The notes under the pieces were generated by a model. The model did no database searches and was not told where the DNA came from. It worked only from the letters and a program-made list of their open reading frames with translations. Shown in pieces: positions 12,851 to 25,700 of a DNA stretch of 64,000 nt. Origin of the DNA: Hyaloperonospora brassicae (Eukaryota; Oomycota; Peronosporomycetes; Peronosporales; Peronosporaceae). How positions within the stretch are numbered: the stretch's first letter is position 1; every line of letters begins with the position of its first letter. The stretch is taken from assembly GCA_947650285.1 (NCBI GenBank), contig CANTFL010000410.1, positions 62,001 through 126,000 on the forward strand, given 5' to 3'. Both the position numbers and the translations under genes were made by a program.

Positions 12851-14583
12851 AATAGGTGTTTTGAGGACTCATCACGAATTTTAAGACCCCACCGGATCAT
12901 GATTGAAACTTTTTTAGTATTAAATAGGAATATACGGCTAAAATATTATTGTAAGTAGTTGTCGAGCCGTCGCGCAATATACTTTTATATTCTTTAAACC
13001 CGCACATTAGCCAAATACTATTAATATAGTAATTTATGCAGGTAATTTTTGCTTGTTTAACTTCAAAGGATGCATAGATGTAGGTCATGCATAGAAGAAG
13101 AAGAAAATCTGGACTTCACAATGTATTAACCAGAATTTCCGATAAGAGTAGTGGGGTTGAAACACAAGGTTGGCCTGGTATAACCCTTGGCAGCCTGCAG
13201 GTAAAATTTGATAATACAAAATCATATTGGACTAAGCTTGATAGAGCGGCACCTGAGAACGTCTAAGAATACCAAATAATACACAATAAATGTAGTTAAT
13301 AACTCGCATATTGATAGAACAAAAGCGTTACATCATAGTATCTCATACATGCCTGAATTTGGAGAACAAAATAAGTCTAACAGGTTTTGAAACAGTAATG
13401 TACATAAGGCGAAACAAGCTTATACGTTGTGAGGCTTCACTAGAAGTGATCATCTTTTTCATGTAGGTCGTTTGACTAACTGACTTTGCGAGGATTATCC
13501 CTCGTTATTGTAAAGTCTTACTATAGATAAGTTTAAGCACCGATGTTCTACGGTAATATCCTCATTGTTACGGCTTACGCTTACTAGCAATGTATATCTG
13601 CGCGAATATAAAGCAACGGGGTCAAGCACTACTCGCAACATGGAATGTGTAAGTATGTAACAATGACTATTTATCAGGTTAGTACACGCATACCGAAACA
13701 AGTCTATGGACCAACTATTTGGCTGTAGCATTAAATAATGAACAACCAACTACTTCAGTGAATATTATGTTTATTTTATCAACATATTCAAATGTATGAA
13801 GAAAATCACAAGAAGTTAATTCACATACCAGCATATATTTATAAATTTTTTTGATATGACTACAAATTGATGCTATTAAAGGGTATAAAAGCGCATTAAA
13901 ATACCATCAATAAATTTTACAAAAAAAGTAAAATGGACATGATACTTCAATAAGTTTTAGAATGTCTTGACTTTGCTTATGACTTTATACATAAAGACGG
14001 ATGATATAAATTTTTTCGATACAGATAGCCAAAAAAGATTTTTTGTCACATGACGAATAAAGCCTCTGCGTAACACAGGCTTACAAGTATTACAAACATT
14101 ATGATAGGTGCAAAAAAAATATTCCGGTCATGTGGCCACAGCACATTGGACTTTTATGGGTTATTCGTTATAGACACTAACACTAAAAAAACTATATTAT
14201 TCTTAATTGATGTCAGCTTAGATTCAGTGAATGGTAAGGAGGCAGGGTCAGCATTAAACTCAGGTGACAGAAGTCCAAAGAGGGATATTTATGTTTTATA
14301 GCAGTACCGCAAAATTTAAAATGTAGACCCGACTCATCCCTGTTCCCAGGAGACCGCGGCACCGCGATAAATTATATGTTGCCTTTTGTACCCGTCGTCA
14401 AGATAGAGTTAGCTAGGTTTTGAGGAACTGCGTCGATGCAAATTGTACCGTGCATGATGGTTATTGGAATCGCAGACGCGAAAAAAACTATATGATATCG
14501 AAATCGTTCTTAGATGTATCTATTCACCTGTTTCTGTCCTTTATGAAGATTCTCCTGTTAGAATCACAATCGTTGTTGATTCA

Positions 14584-14605
14584 CTTAATTATTTAAATAA
14601 TTAAG
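14584..14605. repeat. Perfect 22-base AT palindrome
   Basis: The sequence from 14584 to 14605 is identical to its own reverse complement, with half-site CTTAATTATTT. It has no unpaired loop, so it could extrude as a cruciform or be a symmetric protein site. Being almost pure A/T, it is not very improbable in this composition. No gene lies nearby. Confidence 0.85.
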
Positions 14606-14837
14606 CCGTCTATTTTTTATTTCTTCAGGTTATATGATGCATTTAATCATCAATAAACCGATGGTGAATATAGAATATTAAATATTTGGACTTTACCAAT
14701 TTACGAACGACTTGCGCAACAATTTCATATATGCTATTCATTGACGGAAGGTGCGGTAGAACTTATAATGCACTGTAATATAAAGTGTGTACCAGCAAAA
14801 AACATAAATTCTTACAAATTCTTATGACCAAACCCTA

Positions 14838-14869
14838 ATATATATGTATATATATATATGTAAATATAT
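14838..14869. repeat. Imperfect TA-rich microsatellite
   Basis: Alternating T and A with two interruptions by G (TATATG). It lies just left of the point where the + strand becomes T- and C-rich. Confidence 0.8.
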
Positions 14870-17029
14870 TTTTTGATTTACGACTACGTGGCGTCCTTAA
14901 CCAAATGAATCGAATAAAACATCAATTTGCTGGATAACGATCGCGTGTATAGAAACAATCCCACGCTTGCTACTCCGCTTTACGTCCGTCTGCACGCCTT
15001 ACCTCTAATTACCCACTCCGAATAGTGCTGAGCCTCAGCCTTACGCCTCCTGTTCGCCTACTAAATAGAGAGTTTTCAAAATACCATTTATACTGAGCTT
15101 ATCGCTGCCACGTAATTGGAGTGTGCGCTACGTCTTCTTTGTAGGAAATTAACTGGGTTGGCTCGACTGCTTCTGAAAAACGACACTAGCATTTAGAGAA
15201 GTAGTTTTAAATAAGTCTTAGGACGATTAGCCAAATGGGCGTGGTAGTTGAAAAGTTAAGTTACTTGGAGCGGATGAAACACTCAGAACTATGCTATACC
15301 TTCACTTTGTTCAGGTATTGAGGTATTTAGATCTGTAATTACTAAGGTGTCCTCGAAACTAGAGCTGCAGATTACGCCCCCCTCTATCCCTTTGTACTTT
15401 TGGATCTATCTTGCGTCTCCCTCATGGTGCTTGTAAACGTAAAACGATCTACCTCATTTAATCCGTTGTTACGGCACATGGGTGATATTTATGTCTCGTT
15501 CAATCCCAGAATTTCTTTTTCTTTCCAGTGTAATTGCGGGTATTAGGTGGTACTTTCCAATTGAACTCTTCTCAACATTCCCATTATTAGTCGTTCTGAT
15601 AAGCATAGCAAGTACTCTAATCTTTCATCAAGTCGTCTCTTACATGAAGTAGGTGTCCTGGCCTCACGCGGATTATAGAATATCGTCAGGACTGGCAGAC
15701 ATGGGCACTGGGGATGGGTTTTGCTTGCCTTACTCACTCTGATCAGCAAATGTCGACAGTGCCTGCCATGTTATCATACAAATCTATGTGACAGACATTG
15801 TGCTGCCTTCTCGGAACTGCCTTAACAAGTTACCTTTTATCAATCTCTTTCTATGTGAATTCCTGACCAATATATTTTATCAAAATTTTGCGACACGGGT
15901 TCAATGAACCTGATTGGTACGATGACTCAATCGTTACTGTTTACGGATAGTCATAAGCATTTACGGAAGATTGCAGCAATAAGAGAAATATTTGGAATCA
16001 GCTTGAAAAGAACGGGTCGGATTATTTTACGAAATTGGGGGGTATGCGTGATCATCTATGGTCGTAGTTTTAAAGTCCAAACGTTCTTTTAATACTACCA
16101 CAAATTAACATATTTCCGAAATGCTCACACGAAGACGTGCCGAATGGACTCATCAATGACTTGTTTCACATTAGGGCACTTAGTTAATTTCGTTTGTCCT
16201 GCCCAAGTAATCGGTTGTGTACGGTCCCGCAAATATTGGGTGAACTTATACTAAACGTTGCACCACTATATGATACGCTAAACAAGCGCACCCCAGGTCG
16301 CCAAATTCAGTGTACTGATATAGAATTTCTATCTTGCATTACCAATTGAGCTTATTTGATTGCTCCGTTCTACTATTGATCGCAGCGTTTAGTAAGACAA
16401 TTTGTTCTAACAGAGAAGTTAAACTTTCTCATGCCACCTCGTTGCTGACATGTAATTTTGATTATTTGTCTTCGACAATTATAGCAATTTGAACAATTCA
16501 TTAAAATGCTTATAGAACCTAGTATGTGCGCTACTTCTTTTGATTTCGTCTGGCTCGCTTCTAGTCATACCGGTGAAATGGATGTGATAGCGTCGGTTAA
16601 ACGGATTCGTCCCTAATATCTCTAGCTCACCGAATAAGCGTGTATATTTTCGGTCCGCTCATTCGACTTTGATGAATTCTACCTCTACCGTATCCTGAAA
16701 GCCAAGCGTTTGTCTTTCGGTCCGTTTACCGATCGAAATGTTTAAGTATCGACTCTTCCTCCAACCAAATTGGTATATCCGTATATAATATTAGTGATTT
16801 ATTCAAATAGCTTAGTGATAAATCGTGAAGGTTTTTATACCTCCAGATCAAGACATTCTTTTATGTAATATTCGCTAAATCATTCTCTATTAGTCTCTTT
16901 CTAAGTGAGCCTCGCTAAATTTCCTGACTAAATCTAATGTCGGCCTTTTATTTAGGATCAGTGCAAGCCTAGATGCTTCATTCGCTAGTCCTGTATTATA
17001 CGAATTATTAAAGGTTTCAAAAGTATCAC

Positions 17030-17120
17030 AACCCAGATAGCGCAACTTTTCCTATTCAAGCTCAACATATTGTGCTGCATTTTTACTCGTCACTAACCCA
17101 GATAGCAATTTTACTATCTC
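17030..17120. repeat. Degenerate direct repeat, 65-bp period
   Basis: AACCCAGATAGC occurs at 17030-17041 and again at 17095-17106. Partial similarity continues for about 15 bases past each copy (AACTTTTCCTATTC against AATTTTACTATCTC). Only two copies are seen and no gene overlaps. Confidence 0.6.
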
Positions 17121-20100
17121 TGCGCGAAGGGTTTTTGTTACGCGGTGCTTCGTGTTACTTCAACCTACATTTGCTTTTCATCGGAAAAAGGGAAGATTTT
17201 GACGAGACATGGCACATTGCATCCTGCAACGATGAACGTTGACTATCAATTAGTCCTCATTTAACCTCGTTTGGATCTATACCACTACCAGGATAAGTCC
17301 AATTGGCTAAGTTTGATCTAGCACTACAAACAATTGCAACCAGAATCGATGTGGACCTTATAAAATATTATTTGTAGTAACGAAGGCTAAGCCAGCTCTG
17401 ACAAATTCTCAACGGCTTCTTACGAAGCGCATGACCTTAACGTCTATAACCCTGTCCCACTTATAGATACCATTTTGAGCTGAACAATCACTGCTAATTG
17501 TTGCGAAACCTTTGATGTATGATGTGATAGAGCCACCGCTGTGGCTCTCAAGCCTAAGGCTTTATCTCTGAGGCACTTTGGACTTATATAAGGTAATTTA
17601 ATAACGCCAATGGCTGTAACGTTTACACACTTACTACCCCTTATTTTTTCTCTTTTGATGTGGTCAGCCTCCAACAAACCCGTATTATAGAGACGCAGAG
17701 CCTTAATAAAGCCTATCACTTGAGACAGAATACTGCTCGGCTTGCATTTAGGTTTTAGGATCGAGTTTAATGCGGATCCCTTTACTGGCCTGTCTGGTGT
17801 CGGTTTGCTTATGACGCCAACCTGCCCATTTCGTGATCTTCACGATGTTTTTCTCCTCTACGCTTGTCCAAATCCGCTTCTATATCGTTACTCGCTGGTT
17901 CAGGAAACTTTTGACTCAGTTTCTATTTATTTATGCCGATCATGCCCTATCATTTTGGAGGTTCGACCTACATATATTGCGACCCTTCCCCGCCACTTCA
18001 AAGATCACTCAGATCAAATGTTTTTGGGGAGTTTGATACGGTTTTTTATACAGTTTTATCTGGTCCGATCACAAAAAATTATTTGACGACAGCGTCGGGA
18101 CGAGATGCTTAAAAAATCACGGCAATACGATTTGGGATAATCATTGGATTTTTATCATCCTGATGTTTGATCGTTTACGAGCTCCGGAACTATGCTTCTT
18201 ATAAAAAATTTTTAAGATTCTAGTCTATTTCTAATTACGATTCAAGACGTTTTCTATGAATAATAGGCTTAGTCTAACGCAGGCACCATATTGGTCCATT
18301 CCTCCGTCTAGCCTCGAGTGATTTAAAGCCGCCCAGCCTTGCCAGGAAGAATTGCACCCTATCAAATATTTTTTTACTTTAATCTCAGAAATATTTTTTG
18401 CAACCCTCCTCCGACTCGCCGCATCCGTCAAATCGACTTTGCGGCCATACATTACTAAAAAATTCTTGATGAGCATATAGACACATGTTTATGTATCGTC
18501 GAATATTTTTCCATTTAAAGAAGAATGCACATCGACGTAAGATATAAGATATGCATCCAAATGTCAACTAACTTCAGCACCGGTAGACATTGGACGCTTC
18601 TACAAGTGTTTGGCCGCTCTTGCCGTAGCTTAGACGACTTTATTCGAATAATTTGCGAACCCCACGATATGAGCTTTCAGAGAAATTAAATTCCGACTTT
18701 AAAGCCACTTAGCGTTTCCAAACTGAAGTATCGCACCTCCACAAGTTGTAAAAATATTTTTTAGACTCGGCCGAAGAGTTAGCGTCGACTGCTTTCACAT
18801 TTAATGACTATTGCTCAGTAATCCACGGTTCACCTTTCCGAATAAATCAGTTGGAGAGACCCACTTGAAGTCACAAACAACGTTTTCGGTTGTTACAGCA
18901 CACTATGTCCCGACTGACTTTGGCAAATCGAGCTTTCTCAAAAACTCTAACGTGACTGCTTTTATAGTCTATAATCACATGGCGATGGAAACGATGCCAG
19001 GTCCGGCTAACGTACCGTTCCATTACTACATCATTTTATTGTTCTAACGGCGCCGTACCTTAAAGGTGATCTATGGTATCCAAATTCGGAGATGTAAGAT
19101 GCCTTAGTTCCAGCGACTGGTGCAGGCACCGCTTCTTTTAGGAAGATCGTCAGCAGAGTATTCAGCAACCGACGAACTTCTTCCTTACTCAATGCGAAAT
19201 TAGGATTTGGGCCGAAGATATGTGACTCACCGAATTAATCGTGTCTTAAGCTCTCATTGGCGTTCTAAGCAGTAAATGTTTGTGATGGGACGCGATATAT
19301 GGCATCCCCATATTCAAATCCGAGCACTGATGTATTCTTATTTCTTCTCTTTACTAACTTAAGATTATTTCATCAATTTTGCCTATGTGAAAGTGTAGTT
19401 TTGACCGGATTTAAAAAAGTTTCCAATGCCTTATGGGCCCGGGCATTCCTTCTGGCGTCAAGTAAAGGTCTTTTTGTAATACTCCTGTACCTAATGTTGA
19501 ACAGTTTCCCTTTGACTCTGTTGAACTATATCCTGGGCCTGCTAGAGTGACTCCCTTTTGCCGGCTTTGTGCGTTCTCTTCACTGAGCCTTAGCCAAACT
19601 GTCTTTGAGTCACTTCACACGACGGAGGACTTAAGTGTGTAGATGTTCGACCCATTCAATAATTAGCATTGCGAGCGGTTGTATCCGGCTTCTGCACGAT
19701 GACCGCAAACTTTATCGGCTACTTACGAAACTTTCATTCGACAATCGGGATACGGCTTAGCTAACTCAAGACCTAACCGCTACCATTTCGTCCCTAGTCA
19801 ATTTCATTTAAGGGTTTGTGTCTGGATCTCAAACAATCAGAAGCTGAAGTTTTGTCTAATTGTGGGCGCACCAGATTAATTCAGTTTTGCTTTGAACCTC
19901 ATCTATGCCACACCGACCATATTCAGCATTTTTTTGCTGTAGTGCAAATGCGCCGTTCTAATTTTTCACCGCGTGATCACTAATCGCGGTCAGGTGGTAA
20001 TTTTGCTGCATTTTATTCTATCATTTTGTAACCCTCCTATGTCTCTTTCACGTTTTCTCGAGTGGATTATAAAAAAGTTTAACAAGCTCATATACTGCTC

Positions 20101-20749
20101 AATCTGCAAGTCCAAGTGCAATATTGCTATGCCTAACAGATGGTGATCTCGTCCTCCTAAACAAAATGGATTTGACATCAGTATGGTTTGCGACGTCGCC
20201 AGCAGCTTAAAAGCCCATATTTAATGCAAAGTTTCTTTGCAGGCAAAGCTCATTCCTCCATAGACCTTCCAACATGGGTGGAACGTGTCATTCCTATTGG
20301 ATCTTGATAATGTTACTTGAGAAAGGGAGGTTGACATACTATATGCGCCCGCTACGACCGGTCACGGCTCTACACTATCTTTTACCAATCACCGCGGGTT
20401 AGCGATCGGATCATAATGAAATTTAACACTCTATTTCTGGTCTACACGTCTATGTTTATTGGATATCTGCCTTAACTCTGTTATTACAAGACGTTATGCG
20501 CAAATAATTAGAACTTATAAGGTGACTGGACGCCTTATGGTTATCAATTTCCGGTCTATATTAACGACATCACTTATATTCGAGCTTTGTATCTATTGAC
20601 TCTATGATATGTTTTGGGATCGTATTTTTTTTTACAGAGCTAGGCTTTCACTTTTTCTCCGCTTATTCAATCATTGTGGAGTCGCCGGTATCGAACCTTG
20701 TTCTTATTCTCTGACTCTTGTGTACAGGATAATAGAGCCTTTACGAATT

Positions 20750-21120
20750 TACTACATCGGCCCAATTCGTAAGACCAAATATTTCTGCGCCTTTCAAGGC
20801 TGGCACTTAAGTGCTTTTGACTTTGCTGGACTCATTGTGACGCGTATCCAGTACGTTGTCTTTATAGCAGCCACCGTGATAATATTGACACGCCTGGGCC
20901 TAAAGTAGGGTCGACCACCTGTTACGTGGAGACGCTTATTCAAATTGGGCAAGCACCTACTTTCTATGAATACCTTCGTTTTACATAGTCCTCAGCACAA
21001 CGCACTAATTTGAGATACTAAGTACCACCCCTTTCTGGACCTGCCTTTCTCTATCTCCATATGGGTGATGTTTTTATATATAAATACCCATCATTTTGTA
21101 TTGACCTCTTTAAGAACATT
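20750..21120 (-). pseudogene. Possible copia-type reverse transcriptase relic
   Basis: Read on the - strand, 21047-21093 gives KWVF-like residues (K, stop, WVFIYKN) followed by EIEK. This resembles the conserved start of copia reverse transcriptases, where a CKWVFK.K motif is followed by IER.KARLVA. Downstream, the complement of 20821-20885 gives VAAI, W, then M and K.KA, similar to the region that leads into the first catalytic Asp (QMDVK.AFLNG), but that Asp is not preserved. Stops and frame changes are frequent. These matches were made by eye on biased sequence and could be chance. Confidence 0.25.
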
Positions 21121-22059
21121 ACATTTTCTAGTTTATGTGGAGCGGATCTCGGTTGCGATACGATTTAATAGATACAGCGTGTTTGTACATTTCTTTTTGT
21201 CGCGTAGTCACCTCCCGCTGTCTTATAATTTACCATTAATTATATTTGATCAAGTGATACTGCAGCGAAGCCTCTCAACGTTTAGGCGCAGATCTAAGCT
21301 ATTATTGACGTTTATAAGAAGTGGTTTTCTCAAGACTTGGCAATCTGCATACTTCTTTGTTCCAGTTAATACCTGCGGTGACTCAACATTTTAATCTCAG
21401 CTCCACACCTCTCTCATATTAGACCTACCATTTTACTTGATGTTGATATATCGCCAAATTGACGAAATATTACAGTTTCAGGTGGGTTTATCGTTCCATA
21501 GTTCATATTGGAATAACGCGCTTTATAAGCTATATTTATACTAGTTACTGTTGTTGTTGTTGTTTCTTGACGTCGCGCGATCGAAATCAGCCCCTAGTTT
21601 GATTGACCTGGATCAACAATTTTTCACATTAGGCATTGAACATTTTCTGCGAAGGTATGTCCGGTCACCGTGTCTTTCTGAAGACATTGCATTGTCACTT
21701 GAATCTTCTCATCGACTTTTGCAGTTCGACTTTGGATTTCGCATTTTGCACACGATTTACATCTTTTGGTCCATTTTATTTTGCTATCCGCGCTTTATTT
21801 TGATCCTAATATTATTTTTTAGGTCACTTCTATTAAAATGTTTTGGAAAAACTAGATTAGTACCGTGATGATGTACCATAAACGAATCTGCCTGTTACCA
21901 TTACTGTCCTAAAACCGCTCAATTCCTCGAACGGTTTTAAGTGTGAGCACTTTAGAAAGCATAAAGAAAATATACTCTTTTTTATTCTAAATTTGAGTAA
22001 TTACTGCCATACTGTTCCACCCAAAGGTAAATTAGGCAGCAACCCCTGTGGTCAGAAAG

Positions 22060-22137
22060 TTTGTCGTGCAAGGATTTCGAACCCGCGCTATATACGCAAA
22101 CCCGAGGCATGTTTCTACTAAACTGAAGAGACATTAA
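22060..22137 (-). pseudogene. tRNA-like relic or SINE head
   Basis: On the - strand a B-box-like GGTTCGAAATCC is the complement of 22072-22083. An A-box-like stretch (TTCAGTTTAGTAGAAAC) is the complement of 22111-22127, at a tRNA-like distance. An anticodon arm with 4 of 5 pairs can be drawn around a TCGGGTT loop. The acceptor stem does not pair and the T stem is weak, so this is not a functional tRNA gene. It may be a dead tRNA, the head of a tRNA-derived SINE, or chance. Confidence 0.25.
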
Positions 22138-22700
22138 CATACATGAGTTGTATTTAAATATTATTTTCATAGGTTTTTTATAGTTGTCTTGCCATGTTCC
22201 GGACAACCTTCTTTACCTTAAAGTAGTCATTCCCGCTCCCTCTGGACTCGAACACCGTTTGATATGCATATTGCGTGAACTAACGTACTCTTGTTAATGG
22301 CCGATAAATTATTTTCCAGCTAACCTTTTTTTCGGATTTCGATTTGAATATTGCTCCTATGTGACTCTTTCTGCTTTTGTCGATAGAAGTACGGTAGTAA
22401 CGTTTTTTGTTGGACGATGGTAAAATATATTGGGATCTTTTATTCAATAAATCGTATCATGTCTATGTCGTACACAATCGACATTGCTCATAGTGCGATC
22501 GAATAATCTGATTCGCGACTTGTATATGCGATATGTATGATCAATTTTTATCGGGCAAGTTGGATTTGTATTTACGTTGAGCCAAAGTAAGACGCTCTTG
22601 CTTCCATTTATTTTATATATTAAGAAGATTATCTGACACTATGTATCCTTAACAAAGTACAACAATATTTTTAATTTGAACACATCGTTCGGTTATCCCG

Positions 22701-25700
22701 GTTGACCTGTCTGTACCTTAGCCTATGAATACTGATCAATTCACAGCTGTTCCCTTCTTTAACACCAGATGTGTAACTCGTGCTATATGTGTTATGGATG
22801 ATATAAATAACTCATAATGCATGATCCCACCTTCCTCGACACCAATGATCCGTTCCCTATCCATCTCGTATTGATGGTAAATAGATAAAGAACAATAGGG
22901 GAAAATATGATTTTTTTGATCAAACATATTGTTTTAAATGCTTTAATAAACATTATTTAGCCGGACCCGTGCTGGTTTTCAGCATAAGTAACGTCATACC
23001 ATCAATATTGAGCCTTCATTTTCTAATTTCTATTACTGGCATGTAGACCAAATATAACTGGACGAACAGTCGCAATCATCGGTAGATCCACCTTAAAATT
23101 TACGGGTTGTACTTGCAAAATTGTCAATATTACCAATAAATGGAATGATTTGCCAAACATATAACCTTTCGTGGAGCATATATGGTTGTGCACGACATTA
23201 CTACCGCAACTTAAGTGCCAGTTATACAGAGATGACTATATAGATGCTTACGCAGGTCAGCTACGACCTTCACCTTTTTTTGGTTAATGTCAAATTCATC
23301 CAAATCGTCAATATTTCCACAAAATAAGTATAATCGTAAGGCCAACAACGCATCTTGAGGCCATCACTTTTTAGGCCAACAAGTTCCGATATGGTGTCGG
23401 GTTTCACAAGATGTGCTTAATCTGTGCAATTGTTTCATACAGATAATGTGCAAGTACTAATCTCTTAGCAATCCGCAGGAGCAGAAATAATATCCTGCAA
23501 AAGATTAAGCGGGTCATTTAGCTCGTCTTAGTAGCCAGTAATTAAGTTATTTACCCTATAATAAAATACTTTTTAAAAATTCACACAAAGAACTCGCGTG
23601 GAATTAAGTTACTATGACGATAAATTTCGCAATGATATATCGTCATGCGCACCACTTATATTTAGTTTGCTGCAGATCGTTTCACAAATTATGGAAATTG
23701 TTATGCGTAAATGATTTTTTTCTATAATATGGCTGCTACTTTATCTTTTGTATAAAAGACTGATGTTTAAGCACAATATTTGATCAAGAGAGAGATAAGA
23801 GATAAACTTTATGCTCCCAAACCAGATGGATTGGGTTTTCCGCCGTGGAAGGAGAAAAATGTACATAGATCGGTAAATTGAAAATTAGATTATCTGAGCA
23901 CTAAGTGGAACATATTACTGTAACGCCACCACGTGTAGTGGATAGCTAAAGTGTAAATCTGATGTATGAGTGTATCATTGCAAATAACATATATACTTTT
24001 GCAATCGCGACCGAAAAGTTTTTACAAACCATTTTTGCCAGAGTCGTGTTTCGTATCACATTCTCCATTTTGTCTTGGCCAGCAGAAACAGCTGTTATAG
24101 TGATAATATTTTACCAAGCACAATCCACGAGATATTCCTGCCTTTGAAGCTCATACAGTATAGCATAATCGCAGTGTAAGGCAAGATTTTGAATTTTTTC
24201 CTTTTATATCACTTTACCGTTTATTCGTTTTTTTAAATATAAAGGTCAAATGATTTCGTTACAGGCACGATCAAATTCATCGATAAGTTTATGCCTAACA
24301 TATTATTTATATTATCATTAAGGACCCTAGTTCTTTACAAACCGCTGAAAGGCGTAGACATTAGGCTCTACAAACCCTACTATGTACAGATTTACCTTCA
24401 TCGCGTGATTATTTAAAGCCTTAAGTCTAATTGACTCACATCTGTGAGGCCATACGCATTTGCCGATACAAATTATTTGGTTAAACCATGTAACAGTATT
24501 GCTGGTAAGCTAAGTTTATAATTGGTCATCGTAGTTGACGTTATATACAATTCGCACCTGTAGAGATTGTTGCTACTCCGAGTTAAATAGCTTCTAGTGA
24601 TCGCTTGACTCCAAATTTTGGCATTTGACTCCTCTTTATAATAGGATAAATACCCTTAATTTAATATAAATTATAATAGGTCTAGCATCTCAAAGGTAAC
24701 GTAAATAAAGATATTAGTGCAATATAAATTAATACACCTACTAACCAAAATGTCATTTTAAATTGCATTGGGTGATTCCGCAAGTATTTTTATCTAAATA
24801 CCTCATTAAAAAAGCAAAATAACGAAAATGGATGTCAAAAATTCCCGATTTCATTTACTCAAAAGGTGTTTATATATAGATTGGACTTAATGTTTTTTTT
24901 CATCTGATCACCGGTAAATTTGATAGAGGACCCTAATTAACTGCCGCGTTTACGTCCAGCAGTGCCTATCGAGATCGACCGAATCGACTTATCGAAAGAA
25001 ACCCCTGAGGCGATTGAGATGAGGACCCACAAAGTACAAGGTTTCAAAGATCATTTTAAGTAATGTTCGACAGTCGTTCTGGCCCCAATACCGTATTTAA
25101 CAGAAAAATCTGCCCTTTACTCGAATTGGCCAGCTATAAATGTGCCATCAAATCTATTAAAGCACCAACGTTTAAACATATAATGATCAACATTATGGCT
25201 CGATGGAATTTTTTGTACGATTTAGTGGTTCAGGTTTTATGTCCGCTTGCATTTTATCAAAAATCCTTACTTCTTTATCAGATTGCAAGGCAATGACCTA
25301 ACATCGGTAAATAGTGTAAATTCGTGGTCATTTCACAAAATATAAATATATACTTGATAACCTTGATACCATCCATACTTCCAGATACTTTGCTTAGTAT
25401 TTGTACGTGGTTGGACATTTTTTAATCTACTCATTTCATAACTATTAATTTCCATCTCCTTAAGCAGCTTTATTTCATATTACTTTAATACCTATACAGA
25501 ATAATTAGAAATGCATGCTTAATTTTTTCTGGAAATATATTAAGTTATGCGATTTCCAAGTACCTTTTCGTGTCATTGTATCATTGTAAACTAATTCTGT
25601 TTCGCTCGATCTTTGTCACAATCTTTTAATTATTGCCCACAGCATGTATGGGCATCTTTAATACATAAGGATATTTTATTTTTTTGAGGTACTAATCGTT

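Larger units (their letters stand above)
11880..12895 (+). mobile_element. Dispersed 1-kb repeat, copy 1 (unknown family)
   Basis: This block is clearly less AT-rich than its flanks and is homologous, in inverted orientation, to 55430-56420. Shared anchors include a perfect 14-mer (12488-12501 against 55829-55842), a perfect 11-mer (12511-12521 against 55805-55815) and a perfect 12-mer (12578-12589 against 55740-55751). The spacing between the first anchor and GTAAATTGGC at 12831 differs by only a few bases between copies. The left part is a degenerate 20-bp tandem array and the right part a decayed coding segment. Both ends fade into AT-rich DNA, so exact termini and target duplications could not be set. 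It may be an internal fragment of a retrotransposon or another element type; the family is unknown to me. Confidence 0.8.
12896..14899. other. AT-rich stretch, no gene seen
   Basis: Only short opposed open frames are present, without family motifs. The single structural items are the 22-base palindrome at 14584-14605 and the TA-rich tract at 14838-14869. A + frame at 14101-14301 (66 codons) has no recognisable feature. Confidence 0.6.
14900..22700 (-). mobile_element. Strand-asymmetric T-rich block, possible retroelement on the - strand
   Basis: Many stretches of the + strand have about twice as much T as A (for example 17821-17880, 20581-20640, 21721-21780), although some lines in between are balanced. 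Long + frames here (17742-18086, 20609-20908, 21065-21394, 21551-21868) are hydrophobic and low in stops because they are T-rich, so I treat them as composition artefacts. An A-rich coding strand is common in copia retrotransposons, which would put the element on the - strand. Weak peptide matches support this at 20.8-21.1 kb. LTRs, a primer-binding site and integrase motifs were looked for and not found, so the extent is set by composition alone. Confidence 0.3.

Noticed and set aside
16540..16745. GGTCCG-containing units that resemble the 20-bp array
   Set aside because: Only two or three loose units, with no shared coding segment beside them.
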